From the NCBI RefSeq assembly GCF_003952665.1, contig NZ_CP017946.1:3904501-3968500 (forward strand): 64,000 nucleotides of DNA, given 5' to 3'. Below, one piece after another: positions 43,966-53,807 of the stretch. Every line of letters starts with the position of its first letter. Within the stretch, counting starts at the first letter, position 1. The stretch comes from Bosea sp. Tri-49 (lineage in GTDB: Bacteria > Pseudomonadota > Alphaproteobacteria > Rhizobiales > Beijerinckiaceae). The notes beneath the pieces were generated by a model that was not told the origin of the DNA, searched no databases, and saw only the letters and a program-made list of their open reading frames with translations. A program made the translations under genes and the position numbers.

Positions 43966-44631
43966 TCAGGCCCGCTCCGCCAGTGCCCGCGCGATTGCGG
44001 CGCGGAATTCGGGAATGCCGAGACCCTTCTCGCTGGAGGTCAGCAGCACCTCGGGAAAGGCGGCAGGCCGGCGCTTGATCTCGTCATAGGTCGCCTCGGC
44101 CATGAAGGTCTGGTCGGCCTGCTTGAGCGCATCACCCTTGGTCAGCACGACCTGGTAGCTGACGGCGGCCTTGTCGAGCGTCTCCAGCACGGCACCGTCG
44201 ACATCCTTGATGCCGTGACGGGCGTCGATCAGCACATAGACCCGCATCAGATTGGCGCGGCCGCGCAGATAGTCGTGGATCAGCCGCGTCCAGGCCGCGA
44301 CCTTCTCCTTGCCGACGGCGGCATAGCCATAGCCCGGCATGTCGACGATGGTCAGGCGCTCGTCATGGTCGACCTGCCGGAAGAAATTGAGCTGCTGGGT
44401 GCGGCCCGGCGTATGCGAAGTCCGCGCCAGGGCATTGCGGCGGGTCAGCGCGTTGATCAGGCTCGACTTGCCGACATTGGAGCGGCCGGCGAAGGCGATC
44501 TCCTGGCCGACCATGGGCGGCAGGTCGTCGATCTTGGTCGAGGCCCAGACAAAGTCCCACGGGCCCTCGAACAGTTTTCGGGCGGATTCGAGTTCGTCGG
44601 CGCTGAAGGGCGTGGTCTGATCTGAGGTCAT
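43966..44631 (-). CDS. engB: ribosome biogenesis GTPase EngB (YihA/YsxC)
   Basis: A 221-residue essential GTPase acting in late large-subunit ribosome assembly. G1 is AFAGRSNVGKSSLINAL, G3 is VDMPGYGYAAVGKEK, G4 is VLTKGDALKQ, and SSEKGLGIPEFRAAI is the C-terminal G5 region. The TSHTPGRTQQLNFF switch I is typical. It is the last of the rpmH-rnpA-yidC-engB block, as is usual in alphaproteobacteria. Here it is separated from yidC by an acetyltransferase gene whose stop is 9 bp upstream. Confidence 0.95.
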   Translation of the reverse strand: MTSDQTTPFSADELESARKLFEGPWDFVWASTKIDDLPPMVGQEIAFAGRSNVGKSSLINALTRRNALARTSHTPGRTQQLNFFRQVDHDERLTIVDMPGYGYAAVGKEKVAAWTRLIHDYLRGRANLMRVYVLIDARHGIKDVDGAVLETLDKAAVSYQVVLTKGDALKQADQTFMAEATYDEIKRRPAAFPEVLLTSSEKGLGIPEFRAAIARALAERA

Positions 44632-44640
44632 AGCCCCTGC

Positions 44641-45273
44641 CTACACGGCAGAGCGCAGCGCGTCGATGTCCGCGCCAGCGATCAATGGCAGGTTGCGCGC
44701 GATCTTTTCCGGCTCCCAATCCCACCAGCGGATCTCGAGCAGGGCCGCGACCACTTCCGCTGGGAAGCGCATCTTCACGACGCGCCCGGGATTGCCGACG
44801 ATGACGGCATAAGGTGGCACGTCACGCACGACCTGAGCACGGGTGCCGATGATCGCGCCATCGCCGATCGTGACGCCCGGCATGATCACCGCCTCGCGGC
44901 CGATCCAGACATCGTTGCCAACAACGGTATCGCCGCGCAATCCAAGGCCGTCGCGGGTGAAGTCGGGCACATTCTCGAAGCCGAACATGCCGAACGGATA
45001 GGTCGAGAAGCCGCCCATCGGATGGTTGGCGCCGTTCATGATGAACTGCGCCGCCTGGGCGATCGCGACGAACTTGCCGATGATCAATCGGTCGCCGATG
45101 AAGTCGAAGTGATAGCGCACGCAGCGGGCGAGGAAATGCTCGGGCCCGCGCGAGTCGTCATAATAGGAGTAGTCGCCGACCTCGACGAGCGGGTGGTCGA
45201 CGACCGCCTTCAGGAAGGCCGTGCCCTTCCAGCCGGCGATCGGATGGCGGGTTTTCGGATCGGGAAGAGGCAT
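44641..45273 (-). CDS. CatB/Vat-type hexapeptide-repeat O-acetyltransferase
   Basis: A 210-residue left-handed beta-helix acetyltransferase of the xenobiotic acetyltransferase group. It shows VGDYSYYDDSRGPEHFLARC, HFDFIGDRLIIGKFVAIAQA, the active-site loop MNGANHPMGGFSTYPF with the catalytic His, and hexapeptide repeats (VVGNDVWIGREAVIMPGVTI, GDGAIIGTRAQVVRDVPPYA, VIVGNPGRVVKMRF). Relatives modify chloramphenicol or streptogramin A, but most chromosomal members have unknown substrates, so no resistance claim is made. It sits between yidC and engB, leaving only 9 bp to engB, and may be co-transcribed with it. Confidence 0.9.
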   Translation of the reverse strand: MPLPDPKTRHPIAGWKGTAFLKAVVDHPLVEVGDYSYYDDSRGPEHFLARCVRYHFDFIGDRLIIGKFVAIAQAAQFIMNGANHPMGGFSTYPFGMFGFENVPDFTRDGLGLRGDTVVGNDVWIGREAVIMPGVTIGDGAIIGTRAQVVRDVPPYAVIVGNPGRVVKMRFPAEVVAALLEIRWWDWEPEKIARNLPLIAGADIDALRSAV

Positions 45274-45341
45274 GGCGCGGCACTAAGCACATCGCCACCA
45301 TCAGGGACAAGCCGCGAAGCCGCGCAAACCTGGCAGCAAAC

Positions 45342-45376
45342 GAAAAACGCCGGAGCCCCGAGAGGCATCCGGCGTT
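45342..45376 (-). terminator. rho-independent terminator after yidC
   Basis: On the - strand AACGCCGG pairs with CCGGCGTT (8 bp, with an inner GCC/GGC) and is followed by TTTTTCG. It lies about 35 bp past the yidC stop. Some transcription may still reach the acetyltransferase and engB, or they have their own promoter. Confidence 0.8.
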
Positions 45377-45411
45377 CGATGTCGTCAGGCAGGGGCTCTC
45401 GCCCCGCCGCC

Positions 45412-47301
45412 TCACTTCTTGTTGCTATTCGCCGGTTTGGGCGCGGTAACGGCGCCAGCCGCGGCCGGCTTCTTGCCGAACAGGCCCTTGAGATTGTCCC
45501 AGAGCTCGATCTTCACGCCGTGCTTGCGCATGATGTAGCCCTGCTGGGCGACCGAGAGCAGGTTATTCCAGCTCCAGTAGATCACCAGGCCGGCCGGGAA
45601 CGAGCCGAGCAGGAAGGTGAAGAACACCGGCATCCAGGTGAACATCATCTTCTGGACCGGATCCGGCGGCTCCGGATTCATCTTCATCTGCACGAACATC
45701 GTCACGCCCATCAGGATCGGCCAGATGCCGAGATGGAGCATGGCGGGCGGCGTGAACGGCAGCAGGCCGAACAGGTTGAAGAGGTTGGTCGGGTCCGGCG
45801 CGGCGAGATCCTTGATCCAGCCATAGAACGGCGCGTGCCGCATCTCGATGGTGATGAACAGGATCTTGTAGAGCGCGAAGAAGACCGGGATCTGCACCAG
45901 CACCGGCCAGCAGCCGGCGAGCGGGTTGATCTTCTGCGTCTTGTACAGCTCCATCAGCGCCTGCTGCTGCTTCATCTTGTCGTCAGCATAGCGCTCGCGG
46001 ATCGCCATCATCTCCGGCTGGACCGCCTTCATCTTCGCCATCGAGGCGTAGGACTTGTTGGCGAGCGGGAAGAACAGGCCCTTCAGCAGGACGGTGACGA
46101 CCAGGATGGCGATGCCGAAATTGCCGACATGCTTGTAGACCCAGTCCATCACGTAGAACATCGGCTTCGTGATGAAATAGAACCAGCCCCAGTCGATCAT
46201 CAGCTCGAAGCGCTTGATGCCCTGGTTCTTCTCGTAGCCGTCGATCGCCGCGACTTCCTTGGCGCCGGCGAACAGGCGCGAGGAAGCGCTGGCCGAGGCG
46301 CCGGGCGCGACATTGACGGCCTCTCCGAGGAAGTCGGCCTGATAGGTGCGCACCGAGCCGGTCTGCACCGAGGAATAGCGGCCCTCGTATTTCTTGGCCT
46401 GGTCCGGGATCGCGGCGGCAGCCCAGTACTTGTCGGTGATGCCGACGAAACCGCCGACGACATCCTTCCAGGCCTTGCCATGCGTCGCCGAGCCGAGCGC
46501 CGGCTCCTTGTCGACGGTATCGTAGGTGTATTCCTGCAGGCCCTGCTCGCCGAGCGAGCCGATCATGCCCTCGTGCAGCACGTAGTAGCCGAGCGTCGTC
46601 GGCTTGCCGACGCGAACGACCTGGCCATAGGGGTAGAGCGAGACGGCGTTGGTGCCCTTGTTCTCGACCTCGTCGCGGATCGAGAACATGGCGTTGTCGT
46701 CGACTGCGATGGTGCGCTTGAACGTGAGGCCCTGGCCGTTGTCCCAGGTCAGCGTCACCGGCTTGGCCGAGGTCAGGACCTGGCTGTCGGCGGCCCAGAC
46801 CGTGGTGGCGTTCGGCAGCGGGACGGAAGCGCCCGGCCCCGCGACCCAGCCGAAATCGGAATAGTAGGCGTTCGGGCCGCCGGCCGGCGAGAGCAGCACG
46901 ATGATCGGGCTCTTCGGGTCGACCGTCTCGTGATAGGCCTTGAGCGAGACATCGTCTATGCGCGCGCCGGTCAGCGAGAGCGAGCCAGCGATCTTGGGCG
47001 TGTCGATCCTGAGGCGCGGGCCGGCGGCGAGCGCCGCCTCGCGGGTCGCGGCAACCGGAGCAGCCGTGACGGGCGCCTGGCCGGGCTGCGCCGGCGCCGT
47101 GCCCGGAGCCGGGGCAGTGCCGGGAGCAGCCGGTGCGCCAGAAGGCTGGGCCATCTGCTGGCTCTGCGTCTGCTGGTTCTGCTGGGCGATCTGCTTTTGC
47201 TTCTCGGCTTGCGGCAGGCCGTAGAAATATTGCCAGCCGAGCAGCACGACGACCGAGAGCGTGATCGCCAGCAGCAGATTGCGGTTGTCTTCTTTCATCA
47301 T
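45412..47301 (-). CDS. yidC: membrane protein insertase YidC
   Basis: A 629-residue inner-membrane insertase and chaperone that works alone or with SecYEG. The N-terminal TM is [21 protein letters not shown] large periplasmic beta domain spans about 60-360. The conserved insertase core follows ([94 protein letters not shown]). A Pro/Ala/Gln-rich linker sits after TM1. I start at MMKEDNRN (47301). The longer frame adds an Arg-rich leader that overlaps rnpA. It is third in the rpmH-rnpA-yidC operon. Confidence 0.96.
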   Translation of the reverse strand: MMKEDNRNLLLAITLSVVVLLGWQYFYGLPQAEKQKQIAQQNQQTQSQQMAQPSGAPAAPGTAPAPGTAPAQPGQAPVTAAPVAATREAALAAGPRLRIDTPKIAGSLSLTGARIDDVSLKAYHETVDPKSPIIVLLSPAGGPNAYYSDFGWVAGPGASVPLPNATTVWAADSQVLTSAKPVTLTWDNGQGLTFKRTIAVDDNAMFSIRDEVENKGTNAVSLYPYGQVVRVGKPTTLGYYVLHEGMIGSLGEQGLQEYTYDTVDKEPALGSATHGKAWKDVVGGFVGITDKYWAAAAIPDQAKKYEGRYSSVQTGSVRTYQADFLGEAVNVAPGASASASSRLFAGAKEVAAIDGYEKNQGIKRFELMIDWGWFYFITKPMFYVMDWVYKHVGNFGIAILVVTVLLKGLFFPLANKSYASMAKMKAVQPEMMAIRERYADDKMKQQQALMELYKTQKINPLAGCWPVLVQIPVFFALYKILFITIEMRHAPFYGWIKDLAAPDPTNLFNLFGLLPFTPPAMLHLGIWPILMGVTMFVQMKMNPEPPDPVQKMMFTWMPVFFTFLLGSFPAGLVIYWSWNNLLSVAQQGYIMRKHGVKIELWDNLKGLFGKKPAAAGAVTAPKPANSNKK

Positions 47302-47338
47302 CGTCTGAAAACGGTCTCGCTGGCGGCCCTGGCGGGCC

Positions 47339-47722
47339 TTATGAGGCTTGGCGCGGAGAAGGGCGCCTATCGGGGCGGCGCTTGCCGCCGCTCGGGCGGG
47401 CACGGTCGAGCGCGACCGCGATATCATCGACCATGGCCCTGAACGCGGCGTTCACGGTTTCGGCTCGGGCGACGATCACGAGATCGCAGGGCTTGCCGGT
47501 CTGCTCCGCCAAGGCGAGCGCAGCGGCGGCGCGCAGACGGCGGCGGATGCGGTTACGCACCACAGCGTTGCCGGTCTTGCGCGAGGCGGTCAACCCGAGG
47601 CGCAAGCCCTCCTGGGCCGGCTTGTCCAGGACCTGCGCGGTGAAGGCGGGCGAACGAAAACGGCGGCCGTGCTCGGCCGCCGCGAGAAAGTCCTTGCGTT
47701 GCGTCAGACGGGCGAGGCGCAT
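47339..47722 (-). CDS. rnpA: ribonuclease P protein component
   Basis: A 127-residue basic protein subunit of RNase P that aids tRNA 5'-end processing. It starts [20 protein letters not shown] and carries [20 protein letters not shown] followed by RRRLRAA, the RNR signature. The C-terminal tail is Arg/Pro-rich. ATG 47722 matches the family N-terminus; the extended frame upstream adds ~38 unrelated residues. It lies 55 bp after rpmH and 37 bp before yidC on the same strand. Confidence 0.95.
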   Translation of the reverse strand: MRLARLTQRKDFLAAAEHGRRFRSPAFTAQVLDKPAQEGLRLGLTASRKTGNAVVRNRIRRRLRAAAALALAEQTGKPCDLVIVARAETVNAAFRAMVDDIAVALDRARPSGGKRRPDRRPSPRQAS

Positions 47723-47777
47723 GGCGGTTGGCCAGTCTTCCGGAACGGGCGCGCCAGACCTGCGCGCCTTGAGCTCA

Positions 47778-47912
47778 TCAGGCCGACAGGCGCTTGCGGC
47801 CGTGGGCGCGGCGAGCGGCGATGACCTTGCGGCCACCCTTGGTCGCCATACGGGCGCGGTAGCCGTGACGGCGCTTACGCACCAGCTTGCTGGGTTGATA
47901 GGTTCTCTTCAC
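47778..47912 (-). CDS. rpmH: 50S ribosomal protein L34
   Basis: A 44-residue, highly basic ribosomal protein reading from GTG 47912: [20 protein letters not shown] followed by [20 protein letters not shown] and LSA, essentially invariant L34. The GTG start is supported because MKRTYQPS is the universal N-terminus. It is first in the rpmH-rnpA-yidC operon. Unlike many bacteria there is no dnaA next to it, so this locus gives no evidence for an origin. Confidence 0.97.
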   Translation of the reverse strand: MKRTYQPSKLVRKRRHGYRARMATKGGRKVIAARRAHGRKRLSA

Positions 47913-48110
47913 GGTCCGTCTCCGGGGCCTTGATCGGCAGGGCGGGCGCAGCTCTCAAGGAAAGCCGATGCCAGCCAGGCCTGTCGTGCAAAAAGGGTCC
48001 GCGCCGCCCGGTAGGCAGCGCAGGTGGCGGGCTTATGGCGGATGGGGCAGCCCAAGTCAATGCCGAAACACCTGTGCCGGACCGTCGCAGCGGCGCCATC
48101 CATCGCAGAC

Positions 48111-48139
48111 TTGCGCTCGCGCGCCAAAGCAACGATATA
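48111..48139 (+). promoter_or_regulatory. probable ffs promoter
   Basis: TTGCGC (48111-48116), a 17-bp spacer and GATATA (48134-48139) place the transcription start within a few bases of the predicted 5' end of the SRP RNA. Confidence 0.45.
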
Positions 48140-48142
48140 GCC

Positions 48143-48242
48143 GGCGGGAGGTTGGCGAGGGACGTCTCACTCGCCAACCCGGTCAGGTCCGGAAGGAAGC
48201 AGCCGTAACGAGACCGAACGGGTCTTCGTCCAACCTCCTACC
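48143..48242 (+). ncRNA. ffs: signal recognition particle RNA (4.5S-type)
   Basis: The diagnostic SRP domain IV loop GGTCAGGTCCGGAAGGAAGC, then AGCCGTAAC, lies at 48181-48209. Closing arms pair GGAGGTTGG (48147-48155) with CCAACCTCC (48230-48238), giving a single hairpin of about 100 nt. It binds Ffh for co-translational membrane targeting. The ends are approximate. The order ffs-dnaX-ybaB-recR is a common bacterial arrangement. Confidence 0.95.
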
Positions 48243-48366
48243 TTCGCGCACGACCATCTTCGCGCATGTTCGCGAACCGCGCCTCCCTTCACATTCCTGA
48301 CGCATTCGCGCCGACCCATGACAGAGTGGCGTTGACCGCCGCGCCGGGATTGGCGAAAGCAGGGGC

Positions 48367-50208
48367 ATGACCGACGAGACCGTCCTTGCCGACGAGCCGG
48401 GTTTTCCCGGCATGGCTCCGGCGCCAGCCCCGGCCGCAGCGCCCACCGGCTATCGCGTGCTGGCGCGCAAGTACCGGCCAGCGCATTTCGGCGACCTGAT
48501 CGGCCAGGATGCGATGGTCCGGACGCTGACCAACGCCTTCGCGGCGGGCCGCATCCCGCAGGCCTGGATGCTGACCGGCGTGCGCGGCGTCGGCAAGACC
48601 ACGACGGCCCGCATCCTGGCGCGGGCGCTGAACTACCAGAATGCCGACGGCAGCGGCGCCCCGACCACCGACCTCACGCAATTCGGCGTACATTGCCAGG
48701 CAATCGTCGAGGGCCGGCATATCGACGTGATGGAGATCGACGCCGCCTCGAACAACGGCGTCGACAATGTCCGCCAGATCAACGACGCGGTGCGCTACGC
48801 CCCGACCAGCGCGCGCTACAAGGTCTACATCATCGACGAGGTCCACATGCTCTCGGGAGGCGCCTTCAACGCCTTCCTGAAGACGCTGGAGGAGCCGCCG
48901 CCGCACGCCAAGTTCATCTTCGCCACCACCGAGATCCGGAAGGTGCCGGTGACGGTGCTGTCGCGCTGCCAGCGCTTCGACCTGCGCCGCGTCGATGCCG
49001 CGCTCTTGGTCGGGCATCTCGACAAGATCTGCCGGGCCGAAGGCATCGAGGCCGAGGAAGAGGCGCTCGCTGCCGTGGCGCGGGCCGCGGAGGGCTCCGT
49101 GCGCGATTCGCTCTCGATCCTCGACCAGGCGATCGCCCATGCCGGCGGCACGATCACGCTGGCCGAGGTCCGCACCATGCTCGGTCTCTCCGACCGGGCG
49201 CGCGTCATCGACCTGTTCGAGCTCGTGATGAAGGGTGACATTGCGGGGGCGCTGACCGAGCTACGGGCGCAATACGACGCCGGCGCCGATCCGGCTGTGG
49301 TGCTCTCCGACCTCGCCGAGTTCAGCCATCTGGTGACGCGGCTCAAGCTCGTGCCGGAGGCCGCCAAGGATAACAGCCTCTCCCAGGCCGAGCGGGTGCG
49401 CGGCGCCGACTTCGCCCAGCGCCTGTCGATCCGCGTGCTGGCGCGGGCCTGGCAGATGCTGCTGAAGGCGATCGGCGAGGTCCGCCAGGCCGACCGGCCG
49501 GTGCTGGCTGCCGAGATGGCGCTGGTGCGCCTCGCCCATGCCGCCGACCTGCCGACGCCTGACGAAGCGCTCCGGATGCTCCGCGACGGCGGCGGCAGCC
49601 TTGGCGGCAATGGTTCACCTGCGCCGCGGTCGCCCTCGGGCGGCGGCGCGACCGCGCTCGCGGCCCGCCCGGTGCTCGCCAGTGCCAATCCCGTTCCCGT
49701 CGCGCAGCCGCGCGCCAGCGCCCTGCCACAGCCGCAGAACCTCGAAGAGCTGGTCGCGCTCGCCTCGCGCCAGCGCGACATCACCATGAAGCTGGCGCTC
49801 GAACGCGACATCCGGCTGGTGCGCTTCGAGCAGGGCCGGATCGAGTTCGCGCTGGCCGAGAGCGGCAACCGCCTTCTTGCCAATGATTTGTCGAAGCGGC
49901 TGAAAGAATGGACCGGCCAGACCTGGCTGGTCGCGGTCGTCAACGCCGAGGGAACGGCAACCCTGCGCGAGCAGGCGGCGGCCGCGCGCGACAAGCGCGA
50001 GAACGATGCTGCCAGCCATCCCGCCGTGCGCGCCGTGCTGGAACACTTCCCGGGCGCGCGCATCGTCGACGTCCGCGATCCGCGCGAACCGGAACCGGAG
50101 ACACCGGCCATGGCAGCGGGCGGCGATGAGGACCTGCCGGAAGCCGAGCCGCTCTTCGACGATAGCGAACCCGATTTCGACGGCGTTGAGTTCTGGACCG
50201 ATAATTGA
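48367..50208 (+). CDS. dnaX: DNA polymerase III subunit gamma/tau
   Basis: A 613-residue clamp-loader ATPase. It has [20 protein letters not shown], Walker [20 protein letters not shown], Walker [21 protein letters not shown], sensor 1 [20 protein letters not shown] and the SRC arginine finger. The region that usually holds a four-Cys zinc site keeps one Cys ([16 protein letters not shown]), as in several alphaproteobacterial DnaX. The C-terminal ~200 residues after a Pro/Ala-rich linker are the tau part that contacts DnaB and polymerase. No obvious slippery frameshift site was noticed. It is followed 19 bp later by ybaB. Confidence 0.95.
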   Translation: MTDETVLADEPGFPGMAPAPAPAAAPTGYRVLARKYRPAHFGDLIGQDAMVRTLTNAFAAGRIPQAWMLTGVRGVGKTTTARILARALNYQNADGSGAPTTDLTQFGVHCQAIVEGRHIDVMEIDAASNNGVDNVRQINDAVRYAPTSARYKVYIIDEVHMLSGGAFNAFLKTLEEPPPHAKFIFATTEIRKVPVTVLSRCQRFDLRRVDAALLVGHLDKICRAEGIEAEEEALAAVARAAEGSVRDSLSILDQAIAHAGGTITLAEVRTMLGLSDRARVIDLFELVMKGDIAGALTELRAQYDAGADPAVVLSDLAEFSHLVTRLKLVPEAAKDNSLSQAERVRGADFAQRLSIRVLARAWQMLLKAIGEVRQADRPVLAAEMALVRLAHAADLPTPDEALRMLRDGGGSLGGNGSPAPRSPSGGGATALAARPVLASANPVPVAQPRASALPQPQNLEELVALASRQRDITMKLALERDIRLVRFEQGRIEFALAESGNRLLANDLSKRLKEWTGQTWLVAVVNAEGTATLREQAAAARDKRENDAASHPAVRAVLEHFPGARIVDVRDPREPEPETPAMAAGGDEDLPEAEPLFDDSEPDFDGVEFWTDN

Positions 50209-50227
50209 ACACGAAGGGAGCGTCGCC

Positions 50228-50548
50228 ATGCGCGACATGATGGGCCTGATGAAGCAGGCACAGGACATGCAGAAGAAGATGGCCGACATGCAGGCCCAGC
50301 TCGAGACGCTCGAATTCGAGGGCTCGGCTGGCGGCGGCCTGGTCACGGTGGTGATGACCGCCAAGAACGTGCTGAAATCGGTGAAGATCGACCCGAGCCT
50401 GATGGTGCAGGGCGAGGAGGAAATCCTCGAGGACCTCGTCATCTCCGCCAGCAACGACGCTCGCAACAAGGCCGAGCGCTCGGTGCAGGAGCGGATGGCC
50501 GAGGTTACCCGCGGCCTGCCGATCCCGCCCGGCATGAAGCTGTTCTGA
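50228..50548 (+). CDS. ybaB: nucleoid-associated protein YbaB/EbfC
   Basis: A 106-residue small DNA-binding protein: [20 protein letters not shown] (coiled coil), [20 protein letters not shown], and [14 protein letters not shown]. It dimerises into a tweezers-like form and is nearly always placed between dnaX and recR, as here. ATG 50228 follows AAGGGAGC. The preceding in-frame sequence belongs to the end of dnaX in another frame. Probably co-transcribed with dnaX. Confidence 0.95.
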   Translation: MRDMMGLMKQAQDMQKKMADMQAQLETLEFEGSAGGGLVTVVMTAKNVLKSVKIDPSLMVQGEEEILEDLVISASNDARNKAERSVQERMAEVTRGLPIPPGMKLF

Positions 50549-50563
50549 GTCGACCGCCGCGTT

Positions 50564-50641
50564 ATGCCCGGGCCAGGCCCGAGCATCCCAGCTGAAGCGC
50601 CCTCTTGTCCTGAGATGGTCGGCTCAAGGCCGACCATGACG
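50564..50641. repeat. pair of 23-nt hairpin repeats (copies 2 and 3)
   Basis: Copy 2 (50615-50637) has arms ATGGTCGGC and GCCGACCAT around TCAAG, with CTGAG before and GACG after, exactly as copy 1 at 7629. Copy 3 (50564-50586) lies in the opposite orientation with arms ATGCTCGGG and CCCGGGCAT, one mismatch, and loop CCTGG. They lie between ybaB and recR. Confidence 0.7.
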
Positions 50642-50652
50642 CCCAGAGAACC

Positions 50653-51258
50653 ATGTCCCGCACTATCGCCGGCCCCGAGATCGAGCGCCTGATCCAGCTC
50701 CTGGCCAAGCTGCCGGGCCTAGGCCCGCGCTCGGCCAGGCGAGCGGCGCTGCATCTCGTCAAGAAGCGCGAGCAATTGCTCGGCCCTCTGGCGGAAGCGA
50801 TGGCGGTGGCGCGCGAGCGTATCGTCGTCTGCTCGACCTGCGGCAATGTCGACACCAGCGACCCGTGCGGGCTCTGCCGTGATCCGCGCCGAGACGAGAG
50901 CCTGATCGTCGTCGTCGCCGACATCGCCGATCTCTGGGCGCTGGAACGCTCGGGCGCGGTCGGCGGGCGCTATCACGTGCTCGGCGGCGTGCTCTCGGCG
51001 CTCGACGGCATTAGGCCCGAGAACCTCTCGCTCGACGCGCTGGTGGCGCGCGCCTCGGAGCCGGCGGTGAAGGAAGTGATCCTCGCGCTCAACGCCACGG
51101 TCGAAGGCCAGACCACGGCGCATTTCATCACCGACCTGCTGGCGCATCTCGAAGTCAAGGTAACCAAGCTCGCCCATGGCGTGCCTGTTGGCGGCGAACT
51201 CGACTATCTCGACGACGGCACGCTGGCGGCGGCGATCCGCCAGCGCACGGGCTTTTGA
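50653..51258 (+). CDS. recR: recombination mediator RecR
   Basis: A 201-residue ring-forming protein that works with RecF/RecO to load RecA at gaps. The N-terminal HhH region is [20 protein letters not shown]. The zinc finger is [18 protein letters not shown]. The Toprim domain contains [20 protein letters not shown] and [14 protein letters not shown]. The C-terminal Walker-like [20 protein letters not shown] is typical. It is separated from ybaB by a 104-bp repeat-filled gap but the gene order is standard. Confidence 0.96.
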   Translation: MSRTIAGPEIERLIQLLAKLPGLGPRSARRAALHLVKKREQLLGPLAEAMAVARERIVVCSTCGNVDTSDPCGLCRDPRRDESLIVVVADIADLWALERSGAVGGRYHVLGGVLSALDGIRPENLSLDALVARASEPAVKEVILALNATVEGQTTAHFITDLLAHLEVKVTKLAHGVPVGGELDYLDDGTLAAAIRQRTGF

Positions 51259-51266
51259 GGGCCGTC

Positions 51267-51554
51267 TCAGTCGTCCCAGGGGGAGGCGCTCTTGCAGCGG
51301 TAGCCGACGAAGCATTGCGGCGTATCGCGGGCTGGCACCCAGGCTGGATAGGTAATCTCGTCGAACTGGCAGAAGCCTCGGTGAGCCACGAAGCGGTCAT
51401 AGGTGTAGCCGCCGGTGCCGAGCACGATCGCGCCATTGGCGATGACGCTCTGGCGGTTGGCAGCGCAACTGCGCTCCGGGGATTGCGGCCGCCCCTGTGC
51501 GAGCGCCGTGCCGGCGAGGCTGAGGGCGAGCAGCGTGATCAGGATCCGGGTCAT
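51267..51554 (-). CDS. small exported protein with four cysteines
   Basis: A 95-residue protein with a signal peptide (MTRILITLLALSLAGTALAQ). Mature residues carry four Cys (ERSCAANRQ, GFCQFDE, TPQCFVGYRCKS), which could form two disulfides in the periplasm. Tyr/Gly-rich stretches (LGTGGYTYDRF) and a final ASPWDD complete it. ATG 51554 is chosen because upstream in-frame starts add an Arg-rich leader. No family recognised. It converges with recR, leaving 8 bp between stops, and is divergent from dapD. Confidence 0.7.
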   Translation of the reverse strand: MTRILITLLALSLAGTALAQGRPQSPERSCAANRQSVIANGAIVLGTGGYTYDRFVAHRGFCQFDEITYPAWVPARDTPQCFVGYRCKSASPWDD

Positions 51555-51689
51555 CTTTCGCCTCCGCTGCGTTAAGCCTGTTCGCATTGTAACATGCCCG
51601 CGCCGCTCGCGTTCCCGCTTTGCCTTGACGCCGCCGCGGGCTTCCGCCATCGCTCCGCCCTACATTGCAAGACCCGCCGGAGCCAGACC

Positions 51690-52532
<843 letters not shown>

Positions 52533-52552
52533 CCACGACGGAGGCAGAGCCT

Positions 52553-53146
52553 TTGAAGACCCTTCTGAGCGCCGCTGCCCTCTCGATCTTCACCCTGTCT
52601 GCGCAGCAGGTACGCGCCGAGCCGGTCAGGCTGACGCTGAAGCTCATCGACGAAGCTGGCAAACCGATCGCCGGCCAGGCACTCCGGGTCGCGATCGGCT
52701 CGGAGGCCGAGGCCAGCGCGCCGGAAGCAGGCCAGCGCCTGTCCACTGATGCGAGCGGCGTCGTGCGCATGACGGCCGAGGCGACGATCGACCGCCGCAG
52801 CGTCTCCTCGACCAGCGCCTTCACCCGCCACCCGGCCGAGCATCTCGTCGTCGGCGTCGAGCTCGATCTGATCGGCCGGCGTGCGCTCTATCGCGTCAGG
52901 CTCGATCAGACCAAAGCGGGCACGGTCGGCCAGATCAATGCCTTCCTGCCGGGCGCCGGCGGCCGCTTCGACCTGCCGCTGGCCTTCCACGCCAACACGC
53001 AGAGCTGGAGCCTGCCCGACGATCCGGCCGGGCCGCGGCTGACCGGCATCGGCGCCGAGCTGAAGGCGCACAGCATGGAAGGCTCAGCCGAAACCGGCCG
53101 AACCGTCGCGCTCACCATCGCCAAGCAGGCTTTCAAGCGCCGGTAG
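52553..53146 (+). CDS. exported protein of unknown function
   Basis: A 197-residue protein from TTG 52553 (GGAGGCAGAGCC lies just upstream) with a signal peptide (KTLLSAAALSIFTLSAQQVR then AEP). The mature part begins like a beta-sandwich domain (VRLTLKLIDEAGKPIAGQAL, RVAIGSE), of the kind found in carboxypeptidase-regulatory or Ig-like folds, and is beta-rich throughout. No catalytic motif, Cys pair or membrane segment seen. It starts 20 bp after dapD and may share its transcript. Function not assigned. Confidence 0.7.
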   Translation: MKTLLSAAALSIFTLSAQQVRAEPVRLTLKLIDEAGKPIAGQALRVAIGSEAEASAPEAGQRLSTDASGVVRMTAEATIDRRSVSSTSAFTRHPAEHLVVGVELDLIGRRALYRVRLDQTKAGTVGQINAFLPGAGGRFDLPLAFHANTQSWSLPDDPAGPRLTGIGAELKAHSMEGSAETGRTVALTIAKQAFKRR

Positions 53147-53164
53147 GACTGCGACCTACTGGTC

Positions 53165-53719
53165 TCACGCCCCAGGAATCGGGTTCGGCGCCGGCTCCGT
53201 CGAGGCCGGCGCCAACTCCTGCCGCTGCGCTGCCGGCGAGGCGGCGAGCGCGTCGCGCAGCTTCTGCTCCTGCGTATGGTCGAGCGAGGTCTTGAGCACG
53301 ACGCCGCCAGTGCCCTTCAGCGCCTCGAGCACCTTGTCGCCGGTCATTTTCTGGATCAACACGAAGAGCGCGGCATTGCCCGGCTGCAGATTGGCAGCGA
53401 GCTCCTTCATGAAGCCATCATTGACGCCGTAGTCGGTCAGCGCCCCGCCGAGCGCGCCGGAGGCGGCACCGAGCGCCGCGCCGAAGACCGGCATCAGGAA
53501 GATCGCGCCGATCAGCAGGCCCCAGAAGCCGCCGGAAGCCGCACCGAGCGCCGTGGTGTTGAGCAGCTGGTTGAGCTTGATCTTGCCGCCTTCGTGCATC
53601 ACCGCGATCGCAGCATCGCTGATCTCAATCAGGTATTCCTTCTGCAGGCCGATGATCTTCTGCCGCATTTCCTCGGCCTTGGCCTCGGTCGGATAGACGA
53701 TGACGACGAGATCGGACAT
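53165..53719 (-). CDS. DUF1269 family membrane protein
   Basis: A 184-residue protein matching the DUF1269 pattern: MSDLVVIVYPTEAKAEEMRQ, LIEISDAAIAVMHEGGKIKL and NQLLNTTALGAASGGFWGLL. A glycine-zipper hydrophobic hairpin follows (GAIFLMPVFGAALGAASGAL), then a soluble domain in which DNGFMKEL becomes VNDGFMKELAANLQPGNAAL and FVLIQ. The C-terminal ~30 residues are Pro/Ala-rich. ATG 53719 is preferred over 53737. The role of this family is unknown. It converges with the exported protein at 53146. Confidence 0.85.
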   Translation of the reverse strand: MSDLVVIVYPTEAKAEEMRQKIIGLQKEYLIEISDAAIAVMHEGGKIKLNQLLNTTALGAASGGFWGLLIGAIFLMPVFGAALGAASGALGGALTDYGVNDGFMKELAANLQPGNAALFVLIQKMTGDKVLEALKGTGGVVLKTSLDHTQEQKLRDALAASPAAQRQELAPASTEPAPNPIPGA

Positions 53720-53807
53720 AGCGCACTCCTGTGACACGACGGCTCGAAACTGCCGCCGCTCTGTGACGGGCTTGCGGCAAACGCGCGACGAACCGGCACG
53801 TTCCGCT

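Noticed and set aside
44641..45273. Chloramphenicol or streptogramin resistance gene
   Set aside because: The fold and active-site loop fit the broad CatB/Vat group, but most chromosomal members have other or unknown substrates; nothing here shows drug specificity.
45022..47442. Open frame of 806 codons antisense to yidC
   Set aside because: The protein is Asp/Arg/His-rich with no fold signal and runs across yidC and part of the acetyltransferase gene; both real genes are on the other strand.
47339..48366. Chromosome replication origin near rpmH-rnpA-yidC
   Set aside because: No dnaA, no gidA/parAB and no DnaA-box cluster seen; in alphaproteobacteria this block is usually away from the origin.
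48367..50208. Programmed frameshift producing a short DnaX gamma form
   Set aside because: I saw no A-rich slippery heptamer or downstream stem in the region after the ATPase domains, though I could not scan exhaustively.
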